Source of the DNA: Arachis hypogaea
Lineage: Eukaryota; Streptophyta; Magnoliopsida; Fabales; Fabaceae
NCBI RefSeq assembly: GCF_003086295.3
Contig: NC_092048.1
Span: forward strand, 91,740,626-91,804,625
Reading direction: 5' to 3'
DNA: 64,000 nucleotides
Part shown: in pieces, positions 1 through 11,763 of the stretch
Position numbering within the stretch: the first letter of the stretch is position 1
Layout of the letters: each line of letters opens with the position of its first letter
Notes under the pieces: model-generated
Told to the model about the DNA's origin: nothing
The model's database searches: none
What the model saw: the letters and a program-made list of their open reading frames with translations, nothing else
Made by a program: the position numbers and the translations under genes

Positions 1-462
1 CTTGGGTTGAGAGTCCAACCATATTCTAGCTCTGTCTCTTACAGCAAAAGGGAAAAGCATGAGCCTGTAGACTTCAGGATCTACTCCATTAGTCTTAACA
101 GTATCACATATTTGCAAGAATTCAGTTAAGAACTGAAAAGGATCTTCAGATGGAAGTCCATGAAACTTGCAGTTCTGCTGCATCAGAGAAACTAATTGAG
201 GTTTCAGCTCAAAGTTGTTTGCTCCAATGGCAGGAATGGAGATGCTTCTTCCATGTAAATTGGAATTAGGTGCAGTAAAGTCACCAAGCATTCTCCTTGC
301 ATTGTTGTTGGGTTCGGCTGCCATCTCCTTTACTTGTTCGAAATTTTCAATCAAGTTGTCTCTGGATTGTTGTAATTTAGCTTATCTTAGTTTTCTCTTC
401 AGAGTCCTTTCAGGTTCTGGATCAGCTTCAACAAGAATGCCTTTTTCTCTGTCCCTGCTCAT
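1..462 (-). pseudogene. gag N-terminal part of element A1, broken
   Basis: Minus-strand reading from an ATG at 462 gives a capsid-type gag N-terminus matching, nearly residue for residue, the first part of the gag at 42783-44714. It includes the PEPERTLKRKLR and NNFELKPQLVSLMQQNCKFHG stretches and the start of the retrotransposon gag domain (PSEDPFQFL, then ICDTVKTNGVDPE). After KRKLR the codon that is GAA in the other copy is TAA, a premature stop about 27 codons in. The rest lies outside the window. Gag would package element RNA in virus-like particles; this copy cannot make the full protein. Confidence 0.8.
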
Positions 463-2346
463 AAGAAAGAGAAGAGAAAAAGAAAAGAAGAGGAATCCTC
501 TATGTCACAGTAAAGAGGTTCCTTATTGTTAGTAGAAGAAAAGAAGAAGAGAAAAATCTGAACTCAGAAAGAGAGAGAGGGTTCGGATTTTTGGTGGGTG
601 AGGGAGAGATGTTAGTAGATGAATAAATAAATAGAATAAGATGAGAGAGGGGAAATTTCGAAAATAATTTTTGAAAAAGAGTTAGTGATTTTTGAAAATA
701 GTTTTTGAAAAAGGTTAGTAGTTTTTTTCGAAAATTCTTTTTTTTTAATCAAAAATAAAAATAAAAATAATTAGTTAATTAAAAAGAAATTTTTGAAAAA
801 GAGGGAAGATATTTTCGAAAATTAGAGAGAGAGAGAGTTAGTTAGGTAGTTTTGAAAAAGATAAGAAACAAACAAAAAGTTAGTTAGTTAGTTGAAACAA
901 ATTTTGAAAAGATAAGAAGTTAGGAGGTTAGAAAAGATATTTTGAAACCAACTTTTTGAAAAAGGTAAGATAAGAAGATATTTTAGAAATTAGTTTTGAA
1001 AAAGATTTGATTTTTAAAATCTCAATTAATGACTTGATTCATAAGAAATCACAAGATATGATTCTAGAACTTAAAGTTTGAATCTTTCTTAACAAGTAAG
1101 TAACAAACTTGAAATTTTTGAATCAAAACATTAATTGTTATTGTTATTTTCGAAAATTATGATATAAAATTAAGAAAAAGATTTTTGAAAAATATTTTTT
1201 TGAATTTTCGAAAATAACTAAGAAGTTTGAAAAAGATTTGATTTTTGAAAAAGATTTTGAAAAAGATAAGATTTTCAAATTGAAAATTTGATTTGACTCA
1301 TGAGAAACAATTTGATTTTAAAAATTTTTGAAAAAGTCAATCCAAATTTTCGAATTTGATGAGAGAAAATGGGAAAGATATTTTTTTGATTTTTTTGAAA
1401 TTTTTATGATGAGGGAGAGAAAACACTAAAGAGATGAAATGCATGAAATTTTTAGATCAAAACAATGAATGCATGCAAGAATGCTATGAATGTCAAGATG
1501 AACACCAAGAACACTTTGAATGTCAAGATGAACACCAAGAACATATTTTTGAAAAATTTTTAATGCAAGGAAAACATGCAAGACACCAAACTTAGAATTC
1601 TTTAATGCTTAGACACTAAGAATTCAAGAATGCATATGAAAAACAAGAAAAGACACAAAACATGCAAATGCAAAGATCAAACAAGAAGACTTACCAAGAA
1701 CAACTTGAAGATCATGAAGAACACTATGAATGCATGATTATTTTCGAAAAATGCAAGATGCACATGCAATTGACACCAAACTTATAACATGACTCAAGAC
1801 TCAAACAAGAAACAGAAAAATATTTTTGATTTTTATGATTTTCTAATTTTTTTGGATTTTTTTCGAAAATTATTTGAAAAACAAAAATAAGGATTTCAAA
1901 ATTTTTAATATGAATTCCAGGAATCTTGCCATGTTAGTCTAAAGCTTCAGTCCAGGAATTAGACATGGCTCACTAGCCAGCCAAGCTTTCAATGAAAGCT
2001 CCGGTCCAAAACACTAGACATGGCCAATGGCCAGCCAAGCTTCAGCAAACATAGATACCTCTCATGTATACAACAGCTGATATTTCATCCAACTTCATAT
2101 ACTTATGAGTGGAAGCCTCAGTCCAAAAGAATTTAGACATGGCTTTACAGCCAGCCAGGCTTCACATGCTTCATGAAACACTAGAATTCATTCTTAAAAA
2201 ATTTTGAATAACAAATATATATTTTTTTTTTCGAAAACAGGTGAGAAATTTTTGAAATATTTTTGAAAAATTTTTGAAAAGAAAACAAAAAGAAAGTTAC
2301 CTAATCTGAGCAACAAGATGAACTGTCAGTTGTCCAAACTCGAACA
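463..2346 (-). other. A1 leader: AT-rich untranslated region with TTTTYGAAAA motifs
   Basis: About 1.9 kb between the primer-binding site and gag with no credible coding. It holds more than twenty copies of a self-complementary motif, TTTTCGAAAA or TTTTTGAAAA, plus a tandem pair of about 28 bp (GAATGTCAAGATGAACACC, 1486-1546). The same layout recurs at 44715-46525 in A2. AAGTTTGGTGT-type motifs occur on the element strand (for example near 1590 and 1770). Confidence 0.7.
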
Positions 2347-2365
2347 ATCCCCGGCAACGGCGCCA
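2347..2365 (-). other. Primer-binding site of A1 (tRNA-Asp)
   Basis: The minus strand reads TGGCGCCGTTGCCGGGGAT, complementary to the 3' end of plant tRNA-Asp(GUC), a few bases inside the 5' LTR boundary. Priming by tRNA-Asp is typical of the Athila lineage. Confidence 0.85.
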
Positions 2366-2371
2366 AAAACT

Positions 2372-4092
2372 TGGTACGCGGAATCGTGATTACACTTTAA
2401 TTATGTAAAATTCATTGCTCTTTCTTTCCCAGGTAATGGCGCCAAAAACATGATGCCAAGACCATGGTTCACAACTCCGTGTAACTAACCAGCAAGTGCA
2501 CTGGGTCGTCCAAGTAATACCTTACGTGAGTAAGGGTCGAATCCCACGGAGATTATTGGTATGAAGCAAGCTATGGTCACCTTGCAAATCTCAGTTAGGC
2601 AGATATAAATTGATAATGGTGTTTTCGAATTTAATATAATAAAATAGGGATAGAAATACTTATGTAATTCATTGGTAGGAATTTTAGATAAGGGAATGGA
2701 GATGCTTTCCTTCCTCTGAACCTCTGCTTTTCTGCTATCTTCATCCAATCAGTCTTACTCCTTTCCATGGCTGGCTTTATGTGATACATCACCACTGTCA
2801 ATGGCTACTTTCGGTCATCTCTCGGGAAAATGATCCAATGCCCTGTCACGGCACGGCTAATCGTCTGGAGGCATCACCCTTGTCAATGGCTTCATCTTAT
2901 CCTCTCAGTAAAAATGGTCAACGCACCCTGTCACGGCACGGCTATTCATCTGTCAGTTCTTGATCATGCTAGAATAGGATTTACTATCCTTTTGCGTCTG
3001 TCACTAACGCCCTGCAATCGCGAGTTTGGAGCTCGTCACAGTCATTCATTCATTGAATCCTACTCAGAATACCACAGACAAGGTTTAGACCTTTCGGATT
3101 CTCTTGAATGCTGCCATCATTCTAGCTTACGCCACGAAGATTCCGATTAAGAGATCTAAGAGATACTCATTCAGTCGAAGGTAGAACAGAAGTGGTTGTC
3201 AGGCACGCGTTCATAGGGAATGATGATGATTGTCACGTTCATCACATTCAGGTTGAAGAGCGAATGAATATCTTAGAAGCGAAATAAGATGAGTTGAATA
3301 GAAAACAGTAGTACTTTGCATTAATCTTTGAGGAACAGCAGAGCTCCACACCTTAATCTATGGAGTGTAGAAACTCTACCGTTGAAAATACATAAGTGAA
3401 GGTCCAGGCATGGCCAAGAGGCCAGCCCCCATGGTCTAAGAACTATGCGTTCAAAGATGGTCAAAAAGACTAGTAAAAGGTCCTATTTATAATAAACTAG
3501 CTACTAGGGTTTACAGAAGTAAGTAATTGATGCATAAATCCACTTCCGGGGCCCACTTGGTGTGTGCTTGGGATGAGCTTTGAGTGTTGCACGTGTAGAG
3601 GTCCTCCTTGGAGTTGAACGCCAGCTTTTGTGCCAGTTTGGGCGTTCAACTCTGGTTTTGGCTCCTTTTCTGGCGCTGGACGCCAGATTTGGGCAGAAAG
3701 CTGGCGTTGAACACCAGTTTACGTAGTCTATTCTTGGCCAAAGTATGGACTATTATATATTGCTGGAAAGTCCTGGATGTCTACTTTCCAACTCAATTGG
3801 AAGCACGCCATTTCGAGTTCTGTAGATCCAGAAAATTCACTTTGAGTGCAGGGAGGTCAGAATCCAACAGCATCAGCAGTCCTTCTTCAACCTCTGAATC
3901 TGATTTCTGCTCAAGTCCCTCAATTTCAGCCAGAAAATACCTGAAATCATAGAAAAACACACAAACTCATAGTAAAGTCCAGAAATGTGAATTTAACATA
4001 AAAACTAATGAAAACATCCCTAAAAGTAACTAGATCCTACTAAAAACATACTAAAAACAATGTCAAAAAGCGTATAAATTATCCGCTCATCA
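2372..4092 (-). repeat. 5' LTR of element A1
   Basis: About 1.72 kb, with TG/CA termini on the element strand (opens TGATGAGCGG, closes at the TACCA next to the primer-binding site). It aligns with the LTR pair at 38449-40156 and 46554-48259. A TATAAATA box is at about 3484-3492 on the minus strand. The upstream part holds the GGCGTTCAAC / GTTGAACGCC inverted phrases (3600-3720). A second, primer-binding-site-like ATGGCGCCAAAAAC lies inside the LTR near 2435. Coding potential is negligible. Confidence 0.85.
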
Positions 4093-4892
4093 TGCATCAA
4101 CAACAAAGTAAGAAATTACAAGAATGAAATACAAAATTAGAGAGAGAAAGAGTATAGGAACAAGAAATTGTAAAGGAAAAGTAAATCAAAGCATGAATTA
4201 AACCTAGATCTAAGAAATTTTATCCTAATTCTAGAGAAAAGAGGGAGCTTCTCTCTCTAGAAACTAAACTACATGATACAAAAACTTCAAACAATTGTTT
4301 TGCCCTTTGCCCAAGCTTGAATTCTTCATGAAATAGCATTAGAAATGAGTTGGGTTGGGCCCAAAGTGCTTCAGAAATCGCTGGGGGCGATTTTACTTTA
4401 GTGGGCCACGAGCAGCATCGACGCACACGCATACATGGCGCGTGTGCGCCCCTGAACGCGAAGTAACATATGACAAATTTTTTATCATTTCGAAGCCCCG
4501 GATGTTAGCTTTCCAACACAACTAAAACCGTCTCATTTGGACCTTTGTAGCTCAAGTTATGGTCGATTGAGTGCGAAGAGGTCGGACTTGACAGCTTTAC
4601 GGTTCCTTCATTTCTTCATGAGTTCTCCCACTTTGCATGATTTTGTCCTCACTTCTTCCATCCAATACTTTTCTTATGGACTTGAAATCACTCAACAAAT
4701 ACATCAAGGCGTCGAATGGAATTAAAGTGAATTGAATTTAGCTATTTTAAGGCATAAAAAGCATGTCTTCACATTTAAGCACAAATAAAGAGAGAATTGC
4801 AAAACCATGCTATTTCATTGAATAAATATAGGAAAAGGTGATAAAATCCCCTAAAATAAGCACAAGATAAACCATAAAATTGGGGTTTATCA
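4093..4892 (-). repeat. 3' LTR of F, partial (interrupted by A1)
   Basis: This matches 10968-11763 of the 5' LTR closely, opening TGATAAACCCCAATTTTA on the minus strand. The junction with A1 falls in the phrase GTGCATCAAC of the intact copy. It includes a short CpG-rich stretch (about 4417-4460, ACGCACACGCATAC). Confidence 0.85.
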
Positions 4893-4930
4893 AATCTCCC
4901 CACACTTAAACTAAGCATGTCCTCATGCTA
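4893..4930 (-). other. Polypurine tract and upstream hairpin of F
   Basis: On the minus strand a purine run AGTGTGGGGAGAT directly precedes the 3' LTR. Immediately upstream is a 6-bp hairpin AGCATG-AGGA-CATGCT (4914-4929). Other families here carry a hairpin of the same design, with a different stem, at the same place. Confidence 0.7.
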
Positions 4931-7900
4931 AAATCAAGAAAGAAGCAAAGGGACATCAACATTTATTCAATGCAAACTAACTAAATGCAATCTATCTATA
5001 TGCAACCTATCTACATGAATGCATCAACTTGGTCAAAAAAAGTCAACTTCCAAGAAAACATATTTAAGTGCAAGGGCTAAAGCCATAGCAGTCAAATCAA
5101 ACCCACAATTGAATTGAATTATTAAAAAGATTTTACAAACTTGCAAGAAAAGATGATCATGTGTGGAGACATATAATTGAGCGATCGAACCCTCACCGGA
5201 TGTGTATCCGCTCTAGGCACTCAAGTGTATGGGGTTGATTCACTCAATTCTCCCCTAATCATGCTTTCCAAGATTTGTTTTTCATCTAACAATCAACAAT
5301 TACTTTATGCATGCATACAAATATCATGAGGACTTTCCCATAGGTTGTAATGGGGCTAGGGTCAAGGTAGGATGCATATGGTCAAGTGCGCTTGAAATTT
5401 GAATCTTTGATTAACTTAAAATTCCCACCTAACCTATGACAACCTATACAATTCTAAACAATCCTAGCTATCCATTTCTCACTTTTTCACATACTCATGC
5501 ATTCTCTTTTTGATCACCACCCATATGTATTGACTTTTATTGAACCTTATTTTGGAGCATTTTTGTCCCCTTTTTATTGTAATTCTTTTTCTTTCTTTTC
5601 TATATATTTTCTTTTTTCTTCTTATATATATATATATATATATTTTTTTTTTCTTTTTGTTTTTCTCATTTTTTTTCAAACTAAAATATATACAAGAACA
5701 TCAATGCATATGGTTTACACATGATTAATACATGAGTATGTTCCCAATTCCCAAGATTCTCAACACAAATACAAAAACACACTTTTATCTCTACCCAATG
5801 TTTCCAACTTTTCCAAAATTAAATAATGAACACTCTCACTAGCCTAAGCTAATCAAAGATCCAAATTAAGGACATTTATTATTTTTCACCTAGGCTTGTA
5901 ATGTGCTACAATTAAGAACAAATGGGTTAAGTATAGGCTCAAGATTGGCTAACAATGGAAGATAAAAGGTAGGCTATTTGGATAAGTGAGCTATTTGAAC
6001 AATGGCCTCAATCATATAAATGCATGTATACACAAAATAATGGACATAAAGAATCAAACAAATCAAAGATTACAATCATAGGAAGAGAATAATGCACACA
6101 AGAATGAAAATAAGTGGTTATATATGATGTAACCACACAATTAGGCTCAAATCTCACATGCTTGTGTTCTTAGCTCAAAACATGATCCACAAAGTATATA
6201 ATTCAAGCAAGTTCTAAATTTTTTTTTCACAATCAATAGGGGTGCCCTATAGATAAAATCTTTGGAAAATATCATGATTTTGACTAAGCTTAATATATAC
6301 ATATGCAAAATGAGAAAGTGCAACTAAAAATCCTAAAATGAAATGCAAGAGTGTTGAGATTAGAAACTTGTTACGCAAAAACGCTGAATGGTCGAACGAC
6401 CTCCCTACACTTAAAAGTTTGCACCGTCCTCGGTGCATCCAAAGATGAACAAGGGGGTACGGCGACTTTCCTAGTTGCTACCTTCAATTGGTAGGTCAAC
6501 CGATGCTGCGTGTTCTTCTCCCGCTTCCGTTTTTGCTTATGATGACTCATCCTGAACATAGAAAACAGGAGATAATAAGACAAGTAAATGCACAAGCAAG
6601 GAAGCATGGATTGTTGGAATAAGGTAAATCACTAGAAATGAGTGAGTGAATTAGTGTGACAATAATGAAAAATAAGTGTGTGGGTCCTAATTTGCATGCG
6701 GTTTAGAACTCACACCCTAGTATTTAAAAATCATGTCACAATTATACAAAAGAAAACATGCACTTCACTCATTCTAGTGTGCTTGAGATACTTTAAAAGA
6801 CTTGTAGGCTAAAACAACCCAATGAGTAGTGAAGAAGCATAAAAGCATTCAAGCAAAAATCAAGCAATTGTGAAATTGGATAATGCATGGACATTGATTG
6901 ATGTGTAGGTAGACTTAGTGAACAAAATGGTATATAAAACTCACACAACAATCAATGACACATATTGAAGTTGTTGCAACACCTAAGTGACATAGAGGTA
7001 AAACACATGGATGCTATGGAACTTAGGAAAAAGAAGATAGAAGTAGAAATCAATCACATAGCAAGTATGGCCCACAAAGCTTTACAAAGCTAAAAAATAT
7101 GTCACTCGATAAGCTTTCGATCCAATTTCACAATTCTACAATCTCAATGCATGAAATAACTGATGTGAATAAGGGTAAACCATAAACAAGAATCACCTAA
7201 AAAAATGCAATGATAATATAAAATTGCCTAGCAGTGGGTGATGAATGCATGGTGGCTAAAACATGCAATTCAAAGAGGTAAGATGCATGAAGGCAATGTA
7301 ACAAGTACTTGGTATTCAAAAGTGTTAAGCATGAAAAATTCCAAACCAAGTAACCAAATACAACCCCAACAAAGAAATCCAACAAGTACAATTAACAACA
7401 ATGATGTTAAACTAACATCCTATCAATAAGCAGCAGCAGTAAATAGTAAACAAGATTAGTAATCCAACACTTATAATGGAAAACAAAAGTTAAACGAAAA
7501 TTAAACTAACTAAAAGAAATGGTGTTACATGATATTTGGTAGTGTTGGATGATGTTTGAAGGGTGGAAAGAAAAGAAGAGAAGAGAAAAGAAGGAAAGAA
7601 ATAGAAAGAGGAGAAGAAAAGAAGGTGGTTGATGCAGAATAGCCCACGCGTGCGCGTGGAATGGTGAAATGGAAGCGATGCGTACGTGCGGCTGATGTGT
7701 ACGCGTGCATGGCAAAGCAGAGAGTCATCACGTACGCACAAGGTACGCGTGCGCGTGCCCTGGGGCACAAAGTTGGCACACTTTAGGCACAACTCTCGGG
7801 TGAATGTATGGGAAGTGGAAAAATTCAATCCACGCGTACGCATACATGACGCGTGCGCGTGGAAGGCCGAAATTGCTTGATTCACGCATGCGCGTGAAGC

Positions 7901-8133
7901 ACGTGTGCGCGTGAAGCACGCGTGCGCGTGGATGGTACTCTGTTTTTTCAAAATTTTTCTATGCTTTTGCACCAAACCAAGCATTTCAAACCTCCAAACA
8001 CCTACCAAAACACCACAAAACCTTATTTAACACACTAAACTACCAAGAAAACTTAACAAATCAATCAAAACATGAAATTAAACCTATTTTACCAATATGT
8101 ACAAAAGAGAAAAAATGAAAGGATATTACCATA
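4931..8133 (-). other. Non-coding 3' region of F
   Basis: About 3.2 kb without a supported gene. It contains a (TA)n microsatellite at about 5623-5645 flanked by T-rich runs, long A/T-rich stretches, and a CpG-rich block at 7640-7935. Open frames here are short, overlap on both strands and match no family I recognise. Confidence 0.6.
7640..7935. repeat. ACGCGTGCGCGTG-rich block in F
   Basis: Repeated, degenerate, self-complementary phrases built from ACGCGTRCGCGTGG, separated by 15-40 bp of ordinary sequence. Unusually CpG-dense for an AT-rich surround. The same phrase type occurs in LTRs of B (34140-34330, 49300-49435), C (28280-28370) and D (50880-51205). Confidence 0.7.
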
Positions 8134-8149
8134 GTGGGGTGTCTCCCAC
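8134..8149 (-). other. Post-coding hairpin of F
   Basis: The minus strand reads GTGGG-AGACAC-CCCAC about 125 nt after the end of the gag-like gene. Stem bases differ from those in A, C, D and G, but the GGG-AGRCAN-CCC core and the position are the same. Confidence 0.65.
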
Positions 8150-8275
8150 CTAGCCCTTTTGTTTATTGTCCTTAAGTTGGACTTATGGGGAGCTCTTCAT
8201 CAAGGTGGCTTGTGCTTGAATCCATCCTTGAAAATCCACCAATGCTTGGACTTCCATTGTGCTTCATCATTAAAG

Positions 8276-9885
8276 TTAATAACTCCAAAATTGATGGAGT
8301 TCTTCACAACCCACGGGCTCCCAAAGTTGATCCTCCTTTTGTAAGCCGGGATCCCATACTTTGTTTTCACACCCGTCCTTGAGTTGATCATGGTGATTTC
8401 CTCCGGGTGGCAAGAGAGATGAATTCTCATGGAAGCACCAAACTATCCTCCTAGACCTATCCAATTGAGCACTAGTCCAACCTTTACTCCTTGAAGCATC
8501 AACCATAATGAGCCTAGACTTACAACGCCAACCACTAAACATCCTCCTCTTACGCTTAATTCCACAAAGCGCCTTAAGTTGGCCATCCGTCTCAAGAAAA
8601 TCATATTCAAGTGGGATAATAAAGCTAAGAGTTAGAAGTTTTACCCACTCAAATGAAGGATTAGATGACAACCTAGGTGGAGGAGTTCCCGACGGTCTTG
8701 ACAAGGCACGCTCTACTCCCGTCCATCATTTCCTAGAGGCTTCCACCACTTGGCAAGGTTCTTCAAGCTTTACCTCTTGCCAAGCTTCCTCAAGTTCAAA
8801 TTCTTCTTCACCAATGTTCTCTAGCTCTTCACCATCACTCAAATCATAAATAGGAGGTTGAGTAAAATCTACCTCATCATCAATTCCGAGCATAGTGGGG
8901 AAGGATTCTTCAAATTCAAGAGGAGCATATGTTGATGCAGAGTCATCATAAATAGGAGGGCCTATTGATTGGAACACTTCTTCCAATTCTTCAATCACAT
9001 TGTGCTTTGGAGGTTGTGCACTCTCCTCCTCAACATCAATTTCGAACTCCATGGAAGAAGGCTCTTCAATTTGTGACTCCTCTATGTACTCAACATATCC
9101 TAAATTAAAGCTCCAACCACTACTTCTTCTTGTTCAATAATCTCTACCTCTTCCTCTTGTTGCATTTCTTGCTTTAACTCCTCTTCTTCACCTTGGAGCT
9201 TCAAGTTCACTCTCTCACTAAGCTCCTTGGTTGCTTCTCCACATTCCACAATGGAAGTGCCTTGATCGCATAGGCTTAGGCGGGATGAGACTGTGTTGCC
9301 AATGGCTTCTACCATGATAGCCACTTTTGCTCTTAACTCCTCAAATTTCTTTTCATCCTCCTCGTGTTGCCTTAAGATATGAGATTCAAGATCCCTTAAT
9401 TCTAGCATAAAGGCTTCATCAGAGGGTTGTGGTGGAAGAGAGGGTTCATTGTTTGAGGGAAAGGTATTATAGTCGGAAGGTGGTTCATATTGGTGAAATT
9501 CTTGAGGTGGTGTGTGTGGACTTTGTGGTTCTTGGAAGTATTGGTGTTGGAATGGTGGTGGCTCTAGATATGGTTCATATGGTGATTGGTATGGTGTGTA
9601 TGAGTTGGGATCATATGGAGGTGAATGGTGGTATGAGACTTGTGAGTATGGTTGTTGAGGGCTATGTTGAGGGAAAGGATCATCACATATATTAGATTGG
9701 AATGCATTAGGATTAAGATTATACGCATAAGAGTTCGGAGGAGGTTGTTGCCAAAAAGGTTGTCCATAAGCTTGGGGCTCCTCCCATCTTTGATTTCCAA
9801 ATCCTTGATGCACATCCTCATTGAAGCTTCCATTTCCTACAACATAGTTTGAACCACACTCATAGCCAAAGTGATGAGAATTCAT
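8276..9885 (-). pseudogene. Gag-like P/Q/Y-rich protein gene of F, broken
   Basis: Reading starts at an ATG at 9885 (MNSHHFGYECGS). The first third is low complexity: proline, glutamine, tyrosine and histidine in repeated YQ-P-P patterns. A predicted coiled coil follows (ELRDLESHILRQHEEDEKKF), then a glutamate-rich stretch and a C-terminal region with many Trp/Cys/Arg residues. A one-base frameshift at about 9105-9120 and an in-frame TGA at 8726-8728 interrupt it; apart from these the three pieces read on continuously. It occupies the gag position but has no recognisable capsid domain, zinc knuckle or protease. Role unknown; structural protein of a non-autonomous element is the best inference. 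Confidence 0.65.
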
Positions 9886-10024
9886 GGTGAAAGAGAAAAT
9901 AAAAACAAAAGCTAACAAGAAATAAAGAAAACTAAGTCCTACAACTAGCAAAAACCAACAAGCAAGCCAAAAATCAAGCTATTCACAATATATACAATAG
10001 CCAATAACATAGCACCATAGCAAC

Positions 10025-10042
10025 TCCCCGGCAACGACGCCA
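10025..10042 (-). other. Primer-binding site of F (tRNA-Asp)
   Basis: The minus strand reads TGGCGTCGTTGCCGGGGA, one mismatch from the tRNA-Asp site seen in the other families. Confidence 0.8.
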
Positions 10043-10045
10043 TTT

Positions 10046-11763
10046 TGATAATGACAATTGTCGTCAGTCTAGATTTTCTTCTTATAGAAAAGAATTACTT
10101 CGTTGTAAGCATAGTTCTAGACCAACAAAGAGTCCTCACATACAAAAATTTAGGTTGTCACATGTACAAACCCCAAATAAGAATTAACCGGAGTATTTGG
10201 ACTCCGGGTCGTCTCACGAGAAATTGCAATGAAGTGTATGATTATTGGCTATGAGGGGACAAGGGGGTTTTGATTTATATAGGGACAATAAAATATAAAG
10301 GGGCAAGAATTTAAATGACAAGAAGAGTAAATCAAGCAAGTAAATAAGAGAAAGAAAGTAATAAAGAGAGAGACATTCATGGCAAAGATTGAGAATATAG
10401 GCTTTCTATCCTAGTCATACAATGATCAATTCATCTTATTTAGTCAACTCCAACAAATGGAAGAAGGTACAAGTTATCTTCCATGAGAGAATTTCAAACA
10501 AGATTAATTAATCATATCACAAATATAAACAAGAATTTATCTTATTACGTCATCCCCGAAGATGGAAAAAGGTATCATATTATCTTCACACTCGAAGAAA
10601 GTCTAACAAGACTAGCTAATCTCAATCCAAAGGTCCTAATCAACTCACTAATTAAATTAGCAAAAAATTAGCGTCAATAGAAACAATACTAGCTAACAAC
10701 TCTAGATCACCAACATAAGTTGGGTTTTCATGACTCAAGATTGCCTAATTACTCTTTCCAAGCCAAGAATGCTCAAAGTCTACTCTAAAGCCCAACCAAG
10801 CATTTTGTCAAACACTTGGTGGGTATAAATGAAAAGCATGGTAAATGTGTAAGAATTATAAATCTACCAACTACCAATTGCAAGGAATTAAACAACAATA
10901 AAACAAATCAATAATTAAAGAACATGAATCATAAATTACATTAAAAGAAAATAGAAGAAGAAAGAGTGCATCAACAACAAAAGCAATTACAAGAATGAAA
11001 TACAAAATTAGAGAGAGAAAGAGTAGAGGAACAAGAAATTGTAAAGGAAAAGTAAATCAAAGCATGAATTAAACCTAGATCTAAGAAATTCTAATCCTAA
11101 TTCTAGAGAGAAGAGGGAGCTTCTCTCTCTAGAAACTAAACTACATGATGCAAAAACTTCAAACAATTACTCCTCCTTTGCCCAAGCTTGAATTCTGCAT
11201 GAAATAGCATTAGAAATGAGTTGGGTTGGGCCCAAAGTGCTTCAGAAATCGCTGGGGGCAATTTTACTTTAGTGGGCCACGAGCAGCGTTGGTGCGCACG
11301 CGTACATGGCGCATGCGTGCCCCTGAACGCAAAGTAAAATATGAAAAATTTTATATCATTTTGAAGCCCCGGATGTTAGCTTTCCAACGCAACTGAAGTC
11401 GCCTCATTTGGACCTCTGTAGCTCAAGTTATGGTTGATTGAGTGCGAAGAGGTCGGACTTGACAGCTTTACGGTTCCTTCATTTCTTCATGAGTTCTCCC
11501 ACTTTGCATGCTTTTCTCCTCACTTCTTCCATCCAATACTTGCCTTATGGACCTGAAATCACTCAAAAAATACATCAAGGTATCGAATAGAATTAAATTA
11601 AATTGAATTTAGCTATTTTAAGGCCTAAAAAGCATGTCTTCACATTTAAGCACAAATCAAGGGAGAATTGCAAAATCATGCTATTTTATTGAATAAATGT
11701 GGGAAAAGGTGATAAAATCCCCTAAAATAAGCACAAGATAAACTATAAAATTGGGGTTTATCA
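10046..11763 (-). repeat. 5' LTR of F
   Basis: 1718 bp with TG/CA ends; + strand starts TGATAATGACAATTG and ends GGGGTTTATCA. It is the full-length reference for the interrupted 3' LTR. Holds a short CpG-rich stretch at about 11280-11325. The bases after it (GAGAC) begin the disrupted MULE transposase reading frame. Confidence 0.85.

Larger units (their letters stand above)
1..4092 (-). mobile_element. LTR retrotransposon A1, 5' part (Athila-like, non-autonomous)
   Basis: Minus-strand element entering from beyond the left edge. Reading leftwards from 4092 it has a 5' LTR, a tRNA-Asp primer-binding site, a long AT-rich leader and the start of gag. It is the same family as the complete element at 38449-48259. 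Its outer LTR end is followed by TGCAT (4093-4097) inside the 3' LTR of element F, at a point where the intact F LTR reads continuously (near 10968), so A1 is nested in F. I would place it in the FIDEL/Feral-type group of Arachis repeats, from memory only. Confidence 0.85.
4093..11763 (-). mobile_element. LTR retrotransposon F (non-autonomous, gag-like gene only)
   Basis: Minus-strand element: 5' LTR 10046-11763, primer-binding site 10025-10042, a broken P/Q/Y-rich gag-like gene, about 3.3 kb of non-coding 3' region, a polypurine tract at 4893-4907 and the inner 800 bp of the 3' LTR (4093-4892). The rest of that LTR was displaced beyond the window by A1. No polymerase genes are present. F sits in the 3' coding part of MULE1, whose transposase reading begins immediately after 11763. 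Confidence 0.85.

Noticed and set aside
2347..2365. tRNA-Asp-like sequence as a possible tRNA gene
   Set aside because: Only the last 19 or so bases of tRNA-Asp are matched, always next to an LTR; no cloverleaf. These are primer-binding sites.
2830..3150. Plus-strand open frame in the A1 LTR (also 38919-39341 and 47024-47296)
   Set aside because: Runs antisense through the LTR; frames differ among the three copies through indels, as expected for non-coding sequence.
5479..5728. Overlapping open frames on both strands around 5479-5728
   Set aside because: Produced by T/A-rich runs and a (TA)n microsatellite; the translations are Ile/Tyr/Phe/Lys low complexity.
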